Counted from the stretch's first letter, positions 1 through 9,715 are shown. The stretch is DNA of 64,000 nt from Ligilactobacillus saerimneri DSM 16049 (GCF_000423265.1 NZ_AUHQ01000001.1:102301-166300), one strand, 5' to 3'. A program made the numbers and translations. Notes: a model not told the origin generated them from the sequence alone.

Positions 1-85
1 ATAATAAACACAAAAAAAGTTTTTACATTCTATTGTAGCATTAATTCAGCAATAACTCATTATATCTATTCTGCGAGGACTATTT

Positions 86-367
86 ATGACAATCAACGAA
101 TTTCAAATTTTAGCCACTGATATTACCCCAACACATTTTATTTATTATCAAGGACATAAAAATCACCTGCCACTTTCATTTACAAAAACTTCGCAAAGTG
201 TAGTTCTGACGGCAGCTACTCCTGGCAATCCCACCATCACTCTGGGAGAATTTCTCTTCTCACTCCAACCACTTCCTCCTTCCTGGCCAATTAATCTGGC
301 TATCTTTGGTGAGCAAAGACCACTATTTGGGTTCCGAATCGCTGACCAAAAAATACTTCTCCGTTGA
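86..367 (+). CDS. Small hypothetical protein, 93 aa
   Basis: I do not recognise this family. The start ATG has a GAGG ribosome binding site 7 nt upstream, and no other frame in the region is convincing, so it is probably a real gene. The product is soluble: no signal peptide, no transmembrane segment, no Cys pairs or known motif. It contains a proline-rich stretch (LQPLPPSWP, about residues 60-68) and ends in a basic segment. It is transcribed towards oatA, with a terminator hairpin between them. Its own upstream partner lies outside the window, so operon membership is unknown. Confidence 0.55.
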   Translation: MTINEFQILATDITPTHFIYYQGHKNHLPLSFTKTSQSVVLTAATPGNPTITLGEFLFSLQPLPPSWPINLAIFGEQRPLFGFRIADQKILLR

Positions 368-473
368 GCTGTTATCCTATAAATAACGCAAATGAGAAAT
401 AGCCTTTTAGCAGGCACTGGACCAATGCCAGATGAAAATCACGGCTATCTTTGGCTCTGTTTCATTAGGCAAA

Positions 474-507
474 TAAAAAAGAGACCAGTCAAAAAACTAG
501 TCTCTTA
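474..507 (-). terminator. Intrinsic terminator after oatA
   Basis: A 10-bp hairpin (AGAGACTAGT pairing with ACTGGTCTCT) is followed on the minus strand by a run of six T. It lies just after the oatA stop codon. The A-rich opposite side could also help end the convergent gene at 86-367. Confidence 0.8.
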
Positions 508-547
508 ATAATCAAACTCACTGTACCCAGCAAATCTGTATTAACGT

Positions 548-2389
548 TTATTTCTTTTTTAAAATTGCCCGTGCAACGACATCACCATAATACTTCAAAC
601 CATTCGAGTTCGGGTGAACGTCGTCTGAGTAGAACCAGTCTGGATGGTTGTTACTCTTACTATACCAGTCAATTATTGTTAGATTATGGTATTTCTTAGC
701 CGCTGCCTCAAGGTCACTATTAACTTGGTTTTGCCAGTTCTTAGTCGGAACATGAACGTTAATCCAATAAACTTTATGCCCCTTGGTAATCATCATAATT
801 TGATCCAATGTTTGCTGCGTAAATGGACCGTTAGTCCCTTCACCGATCAGAACAGTATCAGCAAGTTTACCTTGATTCTTGAGCGCTTGTAAAATGGGAA
901 CAATTTCTGCTACTTGCCGGCCAACCTTAGCGTCGACATACATTTGCGGGAAGATGTTCTGTAAAGTTTCCATCCCGTCGGCCATCACCGAGTCCCCTAC
1001 TGCTGTGACTTGCAACGTCTGAGCCCGTTTCTTCTGAGCCGCGGTCAATCCCTTTTGGGCTGAAGCCTGGGCTGCCTTTTGTTCTTGCTTTTCCTTAGCA
1101 GTTAGCTTCTTACCCTTCTTGCGCTTAGCTGTAGCCTGTTCATTTTTTTGGATAACTTGCTGCAATTGGTTATCCTTTTGAACAGCACTGGCGTCCGGCT
1201 GATTAATGATCCCAAATAATGCAATCACTGTCACCGCCGTTGCGGTTACAATTCCTACTTGCCGCCATTTGAAAGGAGAGTTTTTGCGGAAACTATCCCG
1301 CAAGACCTGCCATGTTTGTGAGTAGTCAAACTTACTCAATTTCTTTTCAATGCACCGATATGAAAACTCACTAATCGAACAAATGATAATGATTTCAATG
1401 ATTGCATGTAACCATGGGTGGGCAGCAATGTTCTTAACTGCACTTTCATAGAAAATCAAAACCGGATATTGGTAAATATAAATTCCGTAGCTTCGCCGGC
1501 CAACCCATGTGAAAACGGGATTGGAAAGCATCCGGTTCAGATCCGCCCCCGGATGAGCAACGGCTGCGATCAGCAACGTTGCCAACAAGGAGAAGAAATA
1601 CATACCCCCCCGATAAACTAAATCACTTTGCCCCGATGTAGTCATAAACATCCACAGCATCAATAGTAAAGAGACAATTCCAATCCCATCTAGCATCAGT
1701 CGTAGGCGCCCATCCAGACGTTGGCGCAAACGTCCACTTGGCCAGATAATGGCTAAAGATGCTCCCAAGAAAATTGAGAACAAACGCGTATCAGTCCCGT
1801 AATAAACCCGGGATGGGTCTTGGTTAGGATGAAACATAACAGCCATCAACAGAGCGGAAACAAAACTACCAATAAATAAAACGTCAAAAATCGGTTGCTT
1901 TTTGCGTACGAACACTAGTAAAGCCAACATAATCAATGGCCAAAAAAGATAAAATTGCCCTTCGATTGCTAATGTCCATAAATGAGTGAACGGTGATTGG
2001 TTACCAAACTTATCAAAATAGGATTCTCCATGCGCTATTTCGAACCAGTTATATACATAAAGCAAGTTGGTAACAATCACACCCCGAATATTTACCAACA
2101 ATTGCCGTTGGAACAAAGTGATGTACGCTGTTGTCGCCATCAGCATTGTGATTAGACCCGGATAAAGGCGTTTGACCCGCTTAATATAGAAATTTTTGAG
2201 GTCGATCGTACCGGTTTGTTCATACTCTAATACGAGGTGGTCAGTAATTAGATACCCCGACAAGACTAAGAAAATCGGCACTCCCAAAAAGCCCCCTTGG
2301 AACTTAAATGGCATAATATGATAGAGAATTACCCCGACAACTGCCAAGGTTCTCAATCCATCAAAACCTGTAATATACCTTTTTTTCAT
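548..2389 (-). CDS. oatA: Cell-wall O-acetyltransferase, OatA-like (acyltransferase-3 plus SGNH domain)
   Basis: Predicted membrane O-acetyltransferase of about 613 aa that acetylates peptidoglycan (OatA type) or another wall polymer. The N-terminal two thirds is an acyltransferase-3 membrane domain: it opens with RYITGFDGLRTLAVVGVILYH and carries the family motif HLWTLAIEGQFYLFWPL (about residues 137-153) among roughly ten hydrophobic segments. A Lys/Ala/Gln-rich linker (about 405-455) follows the last membrane helix. The C-terminal SGNH-hydrolase-like domain has the GDS nucleophile motif (VGDSVMADG) and the DDVHPN Asp/His motif near the end, both intact. The start was placed at the second codon (ATG) because AGAGG lies 7 nt upstream; the preceding codon is GTG. 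Family assignment is firm; the exact acceptor sugar is inferred. It ends in a strong terminator and starts 12 nt after obg. Confidence 0.85.
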   Translation of the reverse strand: MKKRYITGFDGLRTLAVVGVILYHIMPFKFQGGFLGVPIFLVLSGYLITDHLVLEYEQTGTIDLKNFYIKRVKRLYPGLITMLMATTAYITLFQRQLLVNIRGVIVTNLLYVYNWFEIAHGESYFDKFGNQSPFTHLWTLAIEGQFYLFWPLIMLALLVFVRKKQPIFDVLFIGSFVSALLMAVMFHPNQDPSRVYYGTDTRLFSIFLGASLAIIWPSGRLRQRLDGRLRLMLDGIGIVSLLLMLWMFMTTSGQSDLVYRGGMYFFSLLATLLIAAVAHPGADLNRMLSNPVFTWVGRRSYGIYIYQYPVLIFYESAVKNIAAHPWLHAIIEIIIICSISEFSYRCIEKKLSKFDYSQTWQVLRDSFRKNSPFKWRQVGIVTATAVTVIALFGIINQPDASAVQKDNQLQQVIQKNEQATAKRKKGKKLTAKEKQEQKAAQASAQKGLTAAQKKRAQTLQVTAVGDSVMADGMETLQNIFPQMYVDAKVGRQVAEIVPILQALKNQGKLADTVLIGEGTNGPFTQQTLDQIMMITKGHKVYWINVHVPTKNWQNQVNSDLEAAAKKYHNLTIIDWYSKSNNHPDWFYSDDVHPNSNGLKYYGDVVARAILKKK

Positions 2390-2401
2390 CACTAATCCTC
2401 T

Positions 2402-3712
2402 TTACTCAACAAAGTCAAACATAAAACTACCAATTTGAACCGTGTCTCCTGATTTGGCACCCTTTTGCCGTAGGGCTTCATCGACCCCCATATGGCGCAA
2501 TTGACGAGCAAACCGCATCAAGCTTTCATCATGGTCAATATTCGTCATCTTGAAGAGTTTTTCTAGTTCATCACCAGATAAAATCCAAACACCAGCAGAA
2601 TCGCGGTGAATTTCAAATGGTGGCTTCTCTTCTTCGAACTGGTAAGTTTGTTGTTCCATTTGTTCTCTAAGTTTCCGCTCTGAACGTGTTTCAAACTGTG
2701 GTGTTTCAGCTAATAATGTAGCCGTCTCCCGCATAAGGTCTTGTAAGCCCTGGTGCGTCAATGATGAGATCCCCATCACTTTAACAACATTGACTGAACT
2801 ATCCTCTGCCTGGAGCTGAGCTTGAAATTGGCGCAAGTTTTCAGCTGCATCAGGCATGTCCATCTTAGAACCAACTACAATCTGTGGGCGTCGCAATAAT
2901 TCTGGATCGTACTGGGCTAATTCCTGGTTGATAGCAGTAAAATCCGCATACGGATCCCGGCCTTCAAGTCCAGACATATCGATCAGATGCAAAATCACCC
3001 GCGTACGCTCAACATGGCGCAAGAACTGAATTCCCAAGCCGACACCTTGTGAAGCACCTTCGATCAATCCTGGCAAGTCAGCCATGGCAAAATCACGCCC
3101 ATCATCTAGCTGAACCATCCCTAAATTAGGTACTAACGTGGTAAAGTGATAATCAGCAATCTTCGGCTTAGCACTGGTTACCGCCGCTAACAGGGTTGAT
3201 TTCCCCACCGAAGGGAAACCAACTAATCCCACATCAGCTAATACTTGCAGTTCTAAGCGAATATTACGTTCAACCCCCGGTTCACCATTTTCAGCAATTT
3301 CGGGAGCCGGATTTTTAGCACTAGCAAAGTGAATGTTCCCACGGCCACCACGACCACCAGGAGCAACAACTAGTTCCTGACCAGCAGTAACCAAGTCACC
3401 TAGGACTTCCCCAGTATCAACATCAGTTACCGTTGTCCCTTCCGGAACGTCAATTACCAGATCAGGTGCTTTCCGCCCATACATGCCTTTATTCATGCCC
3501 TTTTCACCGGCCTGAGCCTTAAAAATGCGGTGATAGCGAAAATCCATTAATGTGCGTAAACCTTCGTTGACCCTAAGGATCACGCTACCACCACGACCGC
3601 CATCACCACCAGCAGGACCGCCATTAGGAACAAATTTTTCTCGGCGAAAGGCAACCGCGCCGTCGCCACCCTTCCCTGCTTTAACTGTAATTTTGACCTG
3701 ATCGACAAACAT
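2402..3712 (-). CDS. obg: GTPase Obg
   Basis: Essential GTPase of 436 aa that acts in late 50S ribosome assembly and stress signalling. Domain order is visible: the glycine-rich Obg fold (residues about 1-158, with [28 protein letters not shown]); the G domain with G1 [10 protein letters not shown]3 DLPGLIEGA and a G4 reading SKMD rather than the usual NKxD; and the OCT domain at the C-terminus (about 350-436). Length is normal for Firmicutes. The ATG has AAAGGAG upstream. A good promoter (TTCACA, 17 nt, TATAAT) lies between it and uvrC, so it can be transcribed on its own, and oatA may be read with it. Confidence 0.97.
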   Translation of the reverse strand: MFVDQVKITVKAGKGGDGAVAFRREKFVPNGGPAGGDGGRGGSVILRVNEGLRTLMDFRYHRIFKAQAGEKGMNKGMYGRKAPDLVIDVPEGTTVTDVDTGEVLGDLVTAGQELVVAPGGRGGRGNIHFASAKNPAPEIAENGEPGVERNIRLELQVLADVGLVGFPSVGKSTLLAAVTSAKPKIADYHFTTLVPNLGMVQLDDGRDFAMADLPGLIEGASQGVGLGIQFLRHVERTRVILHLIDMSGLEGRDPYADFTAINQELAQYDPELLRRPQIVVGSKMDMPDAAENLRQFQAQLQAEDSSVNVVKVMGISSLTHQGLQDLMRETATLLAETPQFETRSERKLREQMEQQTYQFEEEKPPFEIHRDSAGVWILSGDELEKLFKMTNIDHDESLMRFARQLRHMGVDEALRQKGAKSGDTVQIGSFMFDFVE

Positions 3713-3766
3713 AGTCGACTCCTTTCTACCTTAATTAAAAGGTCCTAGTTCTTTGCAATATTTTAA

Positions 3767-3795
3767 ATTATAATATAAAAAATCAGCGATGTGAA
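3767..3795 (-). promoter_or_regulatory. Promoter of obg
   Basis: On the minus strand TTCACA (3790-3795) and a perfect TATAAT (3767-3772) are 17 nt apart, about 50 nt upstream of the obg start codon. Confidence 0.7.
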
Positions 3796-3874
3796 CATGA
3801 TCTCGGCATTTAAACCGCGCTGTTTCCGCTTTCGCACCGTTGCCAGTTTATGCTTTATCCTATCCTGACCTTTA

Positions 3875-5662
3875 TTACTTTTTGCGTTCCTTTATCAAGC
3901 TCGCTTTAATCACTTGGGCTACCTTTTGTGATATCCCTAAAGCTTCAATCTCCGCTAGTGGTGCTTCGGCTATTTTATTGAGAGACCCGTATTCTTTCAA
4001 GAGTTTAATCCTTGTTTTGGGGCCAACACCTGGGATCAACTCTAGACGTGAAGCCAACGAATTCTTGCTATGGGTTTGCCGGTGGAAAGTGATGGCAAAA
4101 CGGTGTACTTCATCCTGAATTCGTTGCAAAAGATAAAAACCCTCGCTTTGACGGTCTAAAGCCAACTTTTTGCCAGTAGCATCCATTAAATCAGCTGTTT
4201 TGTGCTTGTCATTTTTTACCATCCCTGCAACCGGAATTGCTACTCCTAATTGGTTATGCAAAACATCCACCGCTGCCTCGACCTGGACGATTCCTCCATC
4301 CATTAAAATCAGGTCGGGGAGATTTTTCTTCTCTTTTAATAAGCGACTGTACCGGCGGTAAATCACTTCCCGCGTACTTTGCGCTTCATCCGCATGGTTT
4401 TGGACAGTTTGTAACTTATATTTACGATACTCTGTTTTTTCCGGACGCCCATCAACAAAGCACACCATGGCTGAGACCGGATCAACACCTTGAATATGCG
4501 AATGGTCAAATGCTTCAATCCTATGTCCATGCGGCAACCCGAGTGCTGTCATTACTTCGTTCATTGCCCCCACAGTTTTACGGTCATCAAGCTCCATGAG
4601 ACGGAACTTATCTTCTAAAGTTAACCGGGCATTCTTTTCTGCCATTTCAAGCAACGAACGCTTCTGTCCCCGCTGGGGGGTCCGGACTGGCACCGCAAGG
4701 ATATCCGTCAAGATCTGCCGCTCTACCTCTTTAGCCACCAAAATTTCCTTTGGCAATACGTGATTCTTTTGCTGATAAAACTGCAAAATGAACGTTGCTA
4801 GTTCTGACTCAGGATCATCGATACATGGAAACAGGCGTTTTTCTCTTTTCATCAAGCGTGCCTGACGAATAAAGAAAATCTGAATTGAGATCCATCCCTT
4901 ATCCATGTAGTAGCCAAAAATATCCCGCGGGGTATTATCTCGTGAAATAATCTTTTGCTTTTCAACAGTTTGCTCAATATAGTTGATTTGGTCACGCAGT
5001 TCGGCTGCTCGTTCGTATTCAAGGTTAGCTGCTGCCTGGGTCATTTTCTTTTCCAAATCATGTTTAATTCGCCCAACGTTACCATTTAAAAAGGATTTTA
5101 TCTTGGCAATTTGACGTTCATACTCTGCTGCGGGCACTTCCCGAAAACAAGCACCTAAACACTGACCCATGTGGTAATACAGACAGGGACGTTTCTGATA
5201 TCCATTGCACCGACGCAATGGATATACTTTTTCCAACAAGTGCATTGTCTCCGTAGCTGCGTACACATTGGGATAGGGACCAAAATAATAGCCACCATCT
5301 TTTCTAATTTGACTCACAATTTTGAGCTGCGGATCTTTTTCGTTAGTAATTTTAATATAGGGATAACCTGTTCCATCCTTCAACCGGATGTTGTAATACG
5401 GTTTGTACTTCTGAATAAGTGTGATTTCAAGTAAAAATGCTTCTTTATTGGTCGAAGTCACAATAGTTTCAAAGTCACGTATTTCTGCAACGAGGGCTGC
5501 CCACTTACCTTCATGGGAACTCTTAAAATAAGAGCGGACTCGGTTTTTTAAATTTTTAGCTTTACCGACATAAATCACATGCGCATTAATGTCTTTCATA
5601 ATGTAGCATCCCGGTAAGTCCGGTAATAATTTTAATTTATTTTCAATATGGCGAGTAGCCAC
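3875..5662 (-). CDS. uvrC: UvrABC system subunit C (excinuclease)
   Basis: Nucleotide excision repair endonuclease of 595 aa that makes both incisions around a lesion after UvrAB loading. Visible domains: N-terminal GIY-YIG nuclease (LPGCYIMKD then VIYVGKAKNLKNRVRSYF, residues about 15-50); the UVR motif that binds UvrB (about 200-235); the RNase-H-like 5' nuclease domain with FDHSHIQG and ILMDGG; and C-terminal helix-hairpin-helix repeats (LELIPGVGPKTRIKLLKEYG). The start is GTG, 5-6 nt after GAGGAG. It stands alone between the obg promoter and the ABC transporter terminator. Confidence 0.97.
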   Translation of the reverse strand: MATRHIENKLKLLPDLPGCYIMKDINAHVIYVGKAKNLKNRVRSYFKSSHEGKWAALVAEIRDFETIVTSTNKEAFLLEITLIQKYKPYYNIRLKDGTGYPYIKITNEKDPQLKIVSQIRKDGGYYFGPYPNVYAATETMHLLEKVYPLRRCNGYQKRPCLYYHMGQCLGACFREVPAAEYERQIAKIKSFLNGNVGRIKHDLEKKMTQAAANLEYERAAELRDQINYIEQTVEKQKIISRDNTPRDIFGYYMDKGWISIQIFFIRQARLMKREKRLFPCIDDPESELATFILQFYQQKNHVLPKEILVAKEVERQILTDILAVPVRTPQRGQKRSLLEMAEKNARLTLEDKFRLMELDDRKTVGAMNEVMTALGLPHGHRIEAFDHSHIQGVDPVSAMVCFVDGRPEKTEYRKYKLQTVQNHADEAQSTREVIYRRYSRLLKEKKNLPDLILMDGGIVQVEAAVDVLHNQLGVAIPVAGMVKNDKHKTADLMDATGKKLALDRQSEGFYLLQRIQDEVHRFAITFHRQTHSKNSLASRLELIPGVGPKTRIKLLKEYGSLNKIAEAPLAEIEALGISQKVAQVIKASLIKERKK

Positions 5663-5784
5663 ACCTACTCCTCCTCTCTGTTATTTTCTACAATTGATAT
5701 TATAACTTATTCCCCCGTAAACACCGCCTAAAACGCTAATCCCGCTCCATATTGCGTAACCCGTTAACTAATATTTTAGACAAC

Positions 5785-5826
5785 AAAAAAGATGGAAAAT
5801 AATGGTCCACCACGATTTTCCATCTT
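5785..5826 (-). terminator. Intrinsic terminator of the amino-acid ABC transporter operon
   Basis: A 12-bp hairpin (AAGATGGAAAAT with its complement) is followed by six T on the minus strand, about 50 nt after the ATPase stop codon. Confidence 0.85.
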
Positions 5827-5874
5827 ATTTCATTTACCTTAATTGATGCCGACTATCTGTACTACGCTTTGTCC

Positions 5875-6612
5875 CTAATACAGAACCTTCTTCAAAAATT
5901 CTTGGGCCCGTGCTGTCTTAGGAGCGGCAAAAAATTCTTCTGGCGTAACATCTTCTTGAATGTTCCCGTCTGCTAAAAACCAAATTTTATCCGCCACTTC
6001 TTTAGCAAATCCCATTTCATGGGTAACAATCACCATCGTCATCCCACTATTGGCTAAGTCCTTCATTACTTTCAGAACTTCACCTACCATTTCGGGATCC
6101 AGCGCACTAGTTGGCTCATCAAATAAAATCACATCCGGATCCATAGCCAAAGTCCGCGCAATCGCCACCCGTTGTTGTTGTCCCCCGGATAAACTTTGAG
6201 GGAACTGATCTTTTTTATCTAACAGACCAACCTTAGCCAAGAGTTTTTCTGCTTTCTTTGTAGCAGCTGCATCAGTGGTCCCTTTAACTTTAATCTGTGC
6301 AATTTTCACATTATCAAGCACACTCATATTAGGAAACAAATTAAAACTTTGGAACACCATTCCCATTTTTTCCCGTAATTGATTGAGGTCTTGGTCCTTA
6401 GCCTGCGTAATATCTTGGCCTTCAAAGAGGATTTGCCCCGCAGTTGCTTGTTCTAACTGGTTAAAACACCGCAACAGCGTACTCTTTCCCGCACCAGAAG
6501 GACCAATGATACAAACCACTTCCCCCTGCTTGACTTCTTGGTTAATTCCATCGAGGACAGCTGTCTGTCCATATACTTTTTTTAAATTTTTAATTTCAAT
6601 CAAGTTAGGCAT
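5875..6612 (-). CDS. Amino-acid ABC transporter ATP-binding protein (polar amino acid type)
   Basis: ATPase of 245 aa that powers the importer encoded by the preceding gene. It carries Walker [10 protein letters not shown] (about residue 38), the Q loop, signature LSGGQQQR, Walker [13 protein letters not shown] and the switch histidine in IVTHEMG. Length and sequence style match the GlnQ/ArtP subgroup. Its ATG overlaps the stop of the fusion gene upstream by 8 nt, so the two are translationally coupled and form one transporter. Substrate cannot be read from the ATPase; glutamine, glutamate, cystine or arginine are the usual options. Confidence 0.92.
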   Translation of the reverse strand: MPNLIEIKNLKKVYGQTAVLDGINQEVKQGEVVCIIGPSGAGKSTLLRCFNQLEQATAGQILFEGQDITQAKDQDLNQLREKMGMVFQSFNLFPNMSVLDNVKIAQIKVKGTTDAAATKKAEKLLAKVGLLDKKDQFPQSLSGGQQQRVAIARTLAMDPDVILFDEPTSALDPEMVGEVLKVMKDLANSGMTMVIVTHEMGFAKEVADKIWFLADGNIQEDVTPEEFFAAPKTARAQEFLKKVLY

Positions 6613-8098
6613 GGTTCATTTTCCTTTCTACGTGATTTAAGATCTTGGAAAGAGTGAAGGTTAAGACGAAGTAAATCAACATTGTTACGAACAGTGGTGC
6701 AACCCCCTTGTACGTAGCTGATTGGACTAGTTGTGTTTGATACATCAAGTCAGCAACCCCAATAACTGAAACAATCGAACTTTCCTTGATTAAAGTAATA
6801 AATTCATTCCCTAAGGCAGGCCAGATATTTTTCAACGCTTGAGGCAAGATCACATACCGGTAAGCCTTTGCTTGTGACATCCCTAAACTTCTTGCCGCTT
6901 CAGTTTGTCCCACAGGAATGGAATCGATCCCGGAACGAATGATCTCGGCAACATAGGCCGCAGAATTCAACGAGGTAGCAATGATCCCGGCTACCAGTGC
7001 TGGCATACTTTGGATTACCGCCCCGATTCCGAAGTAAACAAACATCACTTGCACCATCAACGGTGTTCCTCTGACAAACTCAATATATGCTACTGCCAAA
7101 TAATGAATAACCTTGTTGTGGGCTAACCGCATGATCGCTAATAATGTCCCTAAAATCACACCAAAGAATACTGAAACGATTGTAATGATTAAGGTATATT
7201 CCACCCCTTTGGCAAAATAAGTCCAATAGTCAACCATCTTATTTTCTTTAGTCGATTGTGTCATGTACTTACTTGCCTGGGGAATGTATTCACTCGTAAT
7301 CAAATCTTTTTGCTTAATCTTAGCGATCGTCTTGTTCGCTGAAGCAACCAAACTATCTGCACCCTTGTCAAAAGCCATAGCATACCCGGTTTGATCCTTG
7401 TCAACGATGAAATGTGGATCCATAGTGGTCAAATCAGGATTGTTTTCTGCATATGCCTTGGCTGTTGGGTAGTCCATTGCCACGCCATCAACCTTATTTG
7501 ATTTAAGAGCGATAACAAGATTATTTAACTTAGCCAATCCTTTAACTTGGGCTTTAGGCATTTGTTTTTTCACCAAGTCATAAAGTAATGACCCCGTTTG
7601 GGCTCCAACTTTCTTACCATCAAATGAAGCTGCATTCTTGTATTCACTTGCGGTCCGTTTGTTGATTAGAATCACTTGCTTACCTGAGTAATACAAATCG
7701 GTGAAGTCAACATTCTTTCTTCTTTCAGGAGTAGGATTGATCCCCGAAATAGTTGCGTCGATTTTATGGGTTTCTAAAGCCACCAGTAGGGAGTCAAAGT
7801 CCATATTTTTAATTTCTAATTTAACCCCCATGTCCTTGGCTACTTGCTTAGCAATCTCAATATCCATCCCAACGTATTCAGTTTTACCCCCAACCTTGGC
7901 AGTAAACTCATACGGTGGATAATCGGCACTCACACCAACGACTAATTTCCCCCGCTTTTTAACGGCAGCCAATGACTCCGTTGCTTCCTTAGTTGAGCTC
8001 TGATCATTCGTTGCTGCCTTGGCTGTGCTAGCCAATGGCGCCACAATACAACTCAGAGTAATAAACAATGCTAATATTAGTTTTACGAATCTTTTCAT
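6605..8098 (-). CDS. Amino-acid ABC transporter, substrate-binding protein fused to permease
   Basis: Protein of about 497 aa combining two importer parts, as in lactic acid bacterial GlnP. Residues 1-30 form a signal peptide; about 45-270 form one SBP_bac_3 binding domain ([17 protein letters not shown] ... [17 protein letters not shown] ... [19 protein letters not shown]); about 275-490 form the membrane permease with the EAA loop ([20 protein letters not shown]). There is a single binding domain, whereas some GlnP proteins have two. The start was moved 8 codons downstream of the longest frame, to ATG at 8098, because GGGAGA lies just before it and the signal peptide then begins [13 protein letters not shown] promoter with an ARG-box-like dyad lies upstream. 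Confidence 0.92.
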   Translation of the reverse strand: MKRFVKLILALFITLSCIVAPLASTAKAATNDQSSTKEATESLAAVKKRGKLVVGVSADYPPYEFTAKVGGKTEYVGMDIEIAKQVAKDMGVKLEIKNMDFDSLLVALETHKIDATISGINPTPERRKNVDFTDLYYSGKQVILINKRTASEYKNAASFDGKKVGAQTGSLLYDLVKKQMPKAQVKGLAKLNNLVIALKSNKVDGVAMDYPTAKAYAENNPDLTTMDPHFIVDKDQTGYAMAFDKGADSLVASANKTIAKIKQKDLITSEYIPQASKYMTQSTKENKMVDYWTYFAKGVEYTLIITIVSVFFGVILGTLLAIMRLAHNKVIHYLAVAYIEFVRGTPLMVQVMFVYFGIGAVIQSMPALVAGIIATSLNSAAYVAEIIRSGIDSIPVGQTEAARSLGMSQAKAYRYVILPQALKNIWPALGNEFITLIKESSIVSVIGVADLMYQTQLVQSATYKGVAPLFVTMLIYFVLTFTLSKILNHVERKMNHA

Positions 8099-8138
8099 GG
8101 CATTCTCCCATTCCTTGTACAAATAATTTATGATATGA

Positions 8139-8166
8139 ATTATACACCAAACGAATAATTATGCAA
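8139..8166 (-). promoter_or_regulatory. Promoter of the amino-acid ABC transporter, with an ARG-box-like dyad
   Basis: On the minus strand TTGCAT (8161-8166) and TATAAT (8139-8144) are 16 nt apart. The dyad TGCATAATTATTCG (8152-8165) overlaps the -35 and spacer and matches the ARG-box core TGAATWWWWATTCA at all but two positions. A repressor such as ArgR, encoded at 42.3 kb, would block the promoter from here; this is inferred from sequence only. Confidence 0.5.
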
Positions 8167-8207
8167 CGTTTATTTGCATTTTATCACTTTTTATACAAAT
8201 AAGGACG

Positions 8208-8236
8208 TTGCTTTTCCTAAGTAAAGCTGTTATTCT
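8208..8236 (+). promoter_or_regulatory. Promoter of the 46-residue small protein
   Basis: TTGCTT (8208-8213) and TATTCT (8231-8236) are 17 nt apart on the plus strand, 34 nt before the start codon at 8270. Confidence 0.5.
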
Positions 8237-8269
8237 AGGCACAACAACATTGGGCAAGGAAGTGAACTT

Positions 8270-8410
8270 ATGGGACTCAAGATTAATCGGCAAAATAATT
8301 TAGAAAAGCTTTTTGATAAATTCGCTATCGATCCTGACAAAAAGATCGACCTTCCTGAAAAGGATTCGGATAAGAAAAAGCAACCAGCACAAAAAGCTGA
8401 TAAAAAATAA
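8270..8410 (+). CDS. Small SPJ_0845-like protein, 46 aa
   Basis: Short gene on the plus strand: ATG preceded by AAGGA at good spacing, TAA stop, then a strong terminator. The protein starts MGLKINRQNNLEKLFDKFAI and ends in a Lys/Asp-rich tail, with no Cys or membrane segment. The N-terminal pattern (N/D-LEKLF-x-F-A-x-x-PD) is what I recall for the SPJ_0845 family, tiny conserved proteins of unknown function in Lactobacillales; that match is from memory and needs a search. Promoter, RBS and terminator together make a real gene likely. Confidence 0.7.
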   Translation: MGLKINRQNNLEKLFDKFAIDPDKKIDLPEKDSDKKKQPAQKADKK

Positions 8411-8417
8411 CTACGCG

Positions 8418-8474
8418 AAAGGCAGCTATCACGAAACACTAGGTCACTAGTAGTTCGTGGTAGCTGCCTTTTTA
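8418..8474. terminator. Bidirectional terminator between the small protein gene and the MazG-like gene
   Basis: A long near-perfect hairpin (AAAGGCAGCTAYCACGAA with its complement) is flanked by A-rich and T-rich sides, serving the convergent genes on both strands. Confidence 0.85.
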
Positions 8475-8482
8475 GCTAAATA

Positions 8483-8782
8483 TTATTTATCGGGCGCAAA
8501 ACCATTTGGATAACGCTTGTTTAAAGTATCGATATTATTTTGCGCAACTTCATCGAAAGGAATATCAGCCCACTCTGCAATCTGTGATAAGTACCAGAGT
8601 ACATCGCCCATTTCGTGAACCATCTGTGCTCGGTCTAGTTTCTTCCCTTTAAAAGTGTAATCCTTGATCAAATTGATCAACTGGCCACTTTCGGCTGATA
8701 ATCCCATTGCACAATTAGTTAGCACTTGTTCTGTCCCGTAAAGTGTGCGGTTTGCTGCCTTTTGATACTCATTAAATTCCAT
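8483..8782 (-). CDS. MazG-like nucleotide pyrophosphohydrolase family protein
   Basis: Protein of 99 aa, all helical, resembling the single-domain MazG/MazG-like NTP pyrophosphohydrolases that hydrolyse (d)NTPs. The second half of the metal motif is clear (VHEMGDVLWYLSQIAEWA, an ExxD). The first half reads AESGQL, so the usual second glutamate of ExxE is Gln; activity is therefore uncertain. The start was placed at the second of two ATG codons because AGGAGG is then 7 nt away. It follows engB by 11 nt and probably shares its transcript. A housekeeping role in clearing non-canonical nucleotides is only family-based. Confidence 0.75.
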   Translation of the reverse strand: MEFNEYQKAANRTLYGTEQVLTNCAMGLSAESGQLINLIKDYTFKGKKLDRAQMVHEMGDVLWYLSQIAEWADIPFDEVAQNNIDTLNKRYPNGFAPDK

Positions 8783-8793
8783 CATGCTGCCTC

Positions 8794-9384
8794 CTACTTA
8801 ACGCCTGTTTGTTTTTCAATCCAAGCCCATACATCGTCTTTTCCCGTCTTGTCAACTGCTGAGAACAAAACAACTTGATCAGCTTGACGGAGAGCTAAGC
8901 CTTTTCTAATCTGGCTAACACAACGATTACGCCGACTCTTAGGGACTTTATCCACCTTAGTTCCAACGACCAGCAACGGCAAATCATAGTAATGCAAAAA
9001 ATCTACCATCTGCTTGTCTAACTTAGTCGGTTCATGGCGTGCATCAACAAGTGTTACTACCCCACGTAACGGCTGCCGTTCAGAAAAGTATGTTTCAATC
9101 ATACGCGCCCATTTTTCCCGTTCTTTTTGAGAAACTTTGGCATAACCATAGCCTGGAACATCAACGAAGAATAATTTTGACTCGATATCATAGAAATTCA
9201 ACGTTTGCGTCTTTCCCGGTTGGCTTGATGTCCGCGCATAATTACGCCGGTTGATGAGCACGTTGGTAAGTGATGATTTACCAACATTAGAACGCCCTGC
9301 AAACGCAACTTCTGGAAAGCCATCTTTAGGGTATTGATCCGGGCGCACTGCACTGATCCGGAGGTTTACATTATTGACTTGCAT
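8794..9384 (-). CDS. engB: Ribosome biogenesis GTPase EngB (YsxC/YihA)
   Basis: GTPase of 196 aa needed for late 50S ribosome assembly. The G motifs are intact: G1 GRSNVGKSSLTN (about residues 30-41), the T-containing switch with QPGKTQTLNFY, G3 DVPGYG, G4 TKVDKVPKS and G5 SAVDKTG. Length is typical. The ATG has GGAG at good spacing. In many Firmicutes engB follows clpX; here the upstream neighbour is rpmF, separated by a terminator. Confidence 0.95.
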   Translation of the reverse strand: MQVNNVNLRISAVRPDQYPKDGFPEVAFAGRSNVGKSSLTNVLINRRNYARTSSQPGKTQTLNFYDIESKLFFVDVPGYGYAKVSQKEREKWARMIETYFSERQPLRGVVTLVDARHEPTKLDKQMVDFLHYYDLPLLVVGTKVDKVPKSRRNRCVSQIRKGLALRQADQVVLFSAVDKTGKDDVWAWIEKQTGVK

Positions 9385-9452
9385 ATAACTCCACTCCTTT
9401 TATTCGCCTTATCATTTTACCATGGAAAAACACTTATTTTGCCTTAAAGTAA

Positions 9453-9494
9453 GAAAAATAAAATAGCACCCTGAACCTTCCGTCCAGGATGCTA
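9453..9494 (-). terminator. Intrinsic terminator after rpmF
   Basis: A 10-bp hairpin (TAGCATCCTG with CAGGGTGCTA) runs into a T-rich tract on the minus strand, about 45 nt after the rpmF stop. Confidence 0.85.
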
Positions 9495-9538
9495 TGCTAA
9501 AACTCGCAAGGGCCATGGTCCCTAGTGAACTTTAGAAA

Positions 9539-9715
9539 TTACTTTGCATCAACAACTTGCTTGTCACCATAGTAACCGCAGTTTGCGCAAACGTGGTGTG
9601 ACTTACGTAATTCACCACAGTTTGGGCATGCAGACATGCCAGGAACTTGCAACTTGTAGTGTGTCCGACGTAATCTCTTACGTGTCTTTGATGTTCTACG
9701 TGCTGGTACAGCCAT
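9539..9715 (-). CDS. rpmF: 50S ribosomal protein L32
   Basis: Protein of 58 aa, starting [20 protein letters not shown] and ending in a zinc ribbon with two CxxC pairs (CPNC at 30-33 and CANC at 43-46). It is therefore the zinc-binding (C+) form of L32. It follows yceD, the pairing seen in most bacteria, and is closed by a terminator. The RBS is AGGGAGGG. Too short to be picked up by ordinary ORF cut-offs, but certain by sequence. Confidence 0.97.
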   Translation of the reverse strand: MAVPARRTSKTRKRLRRTHYKLQVPGMSACPNCGELRKSHHVCANCGYYGDKQVVDAK

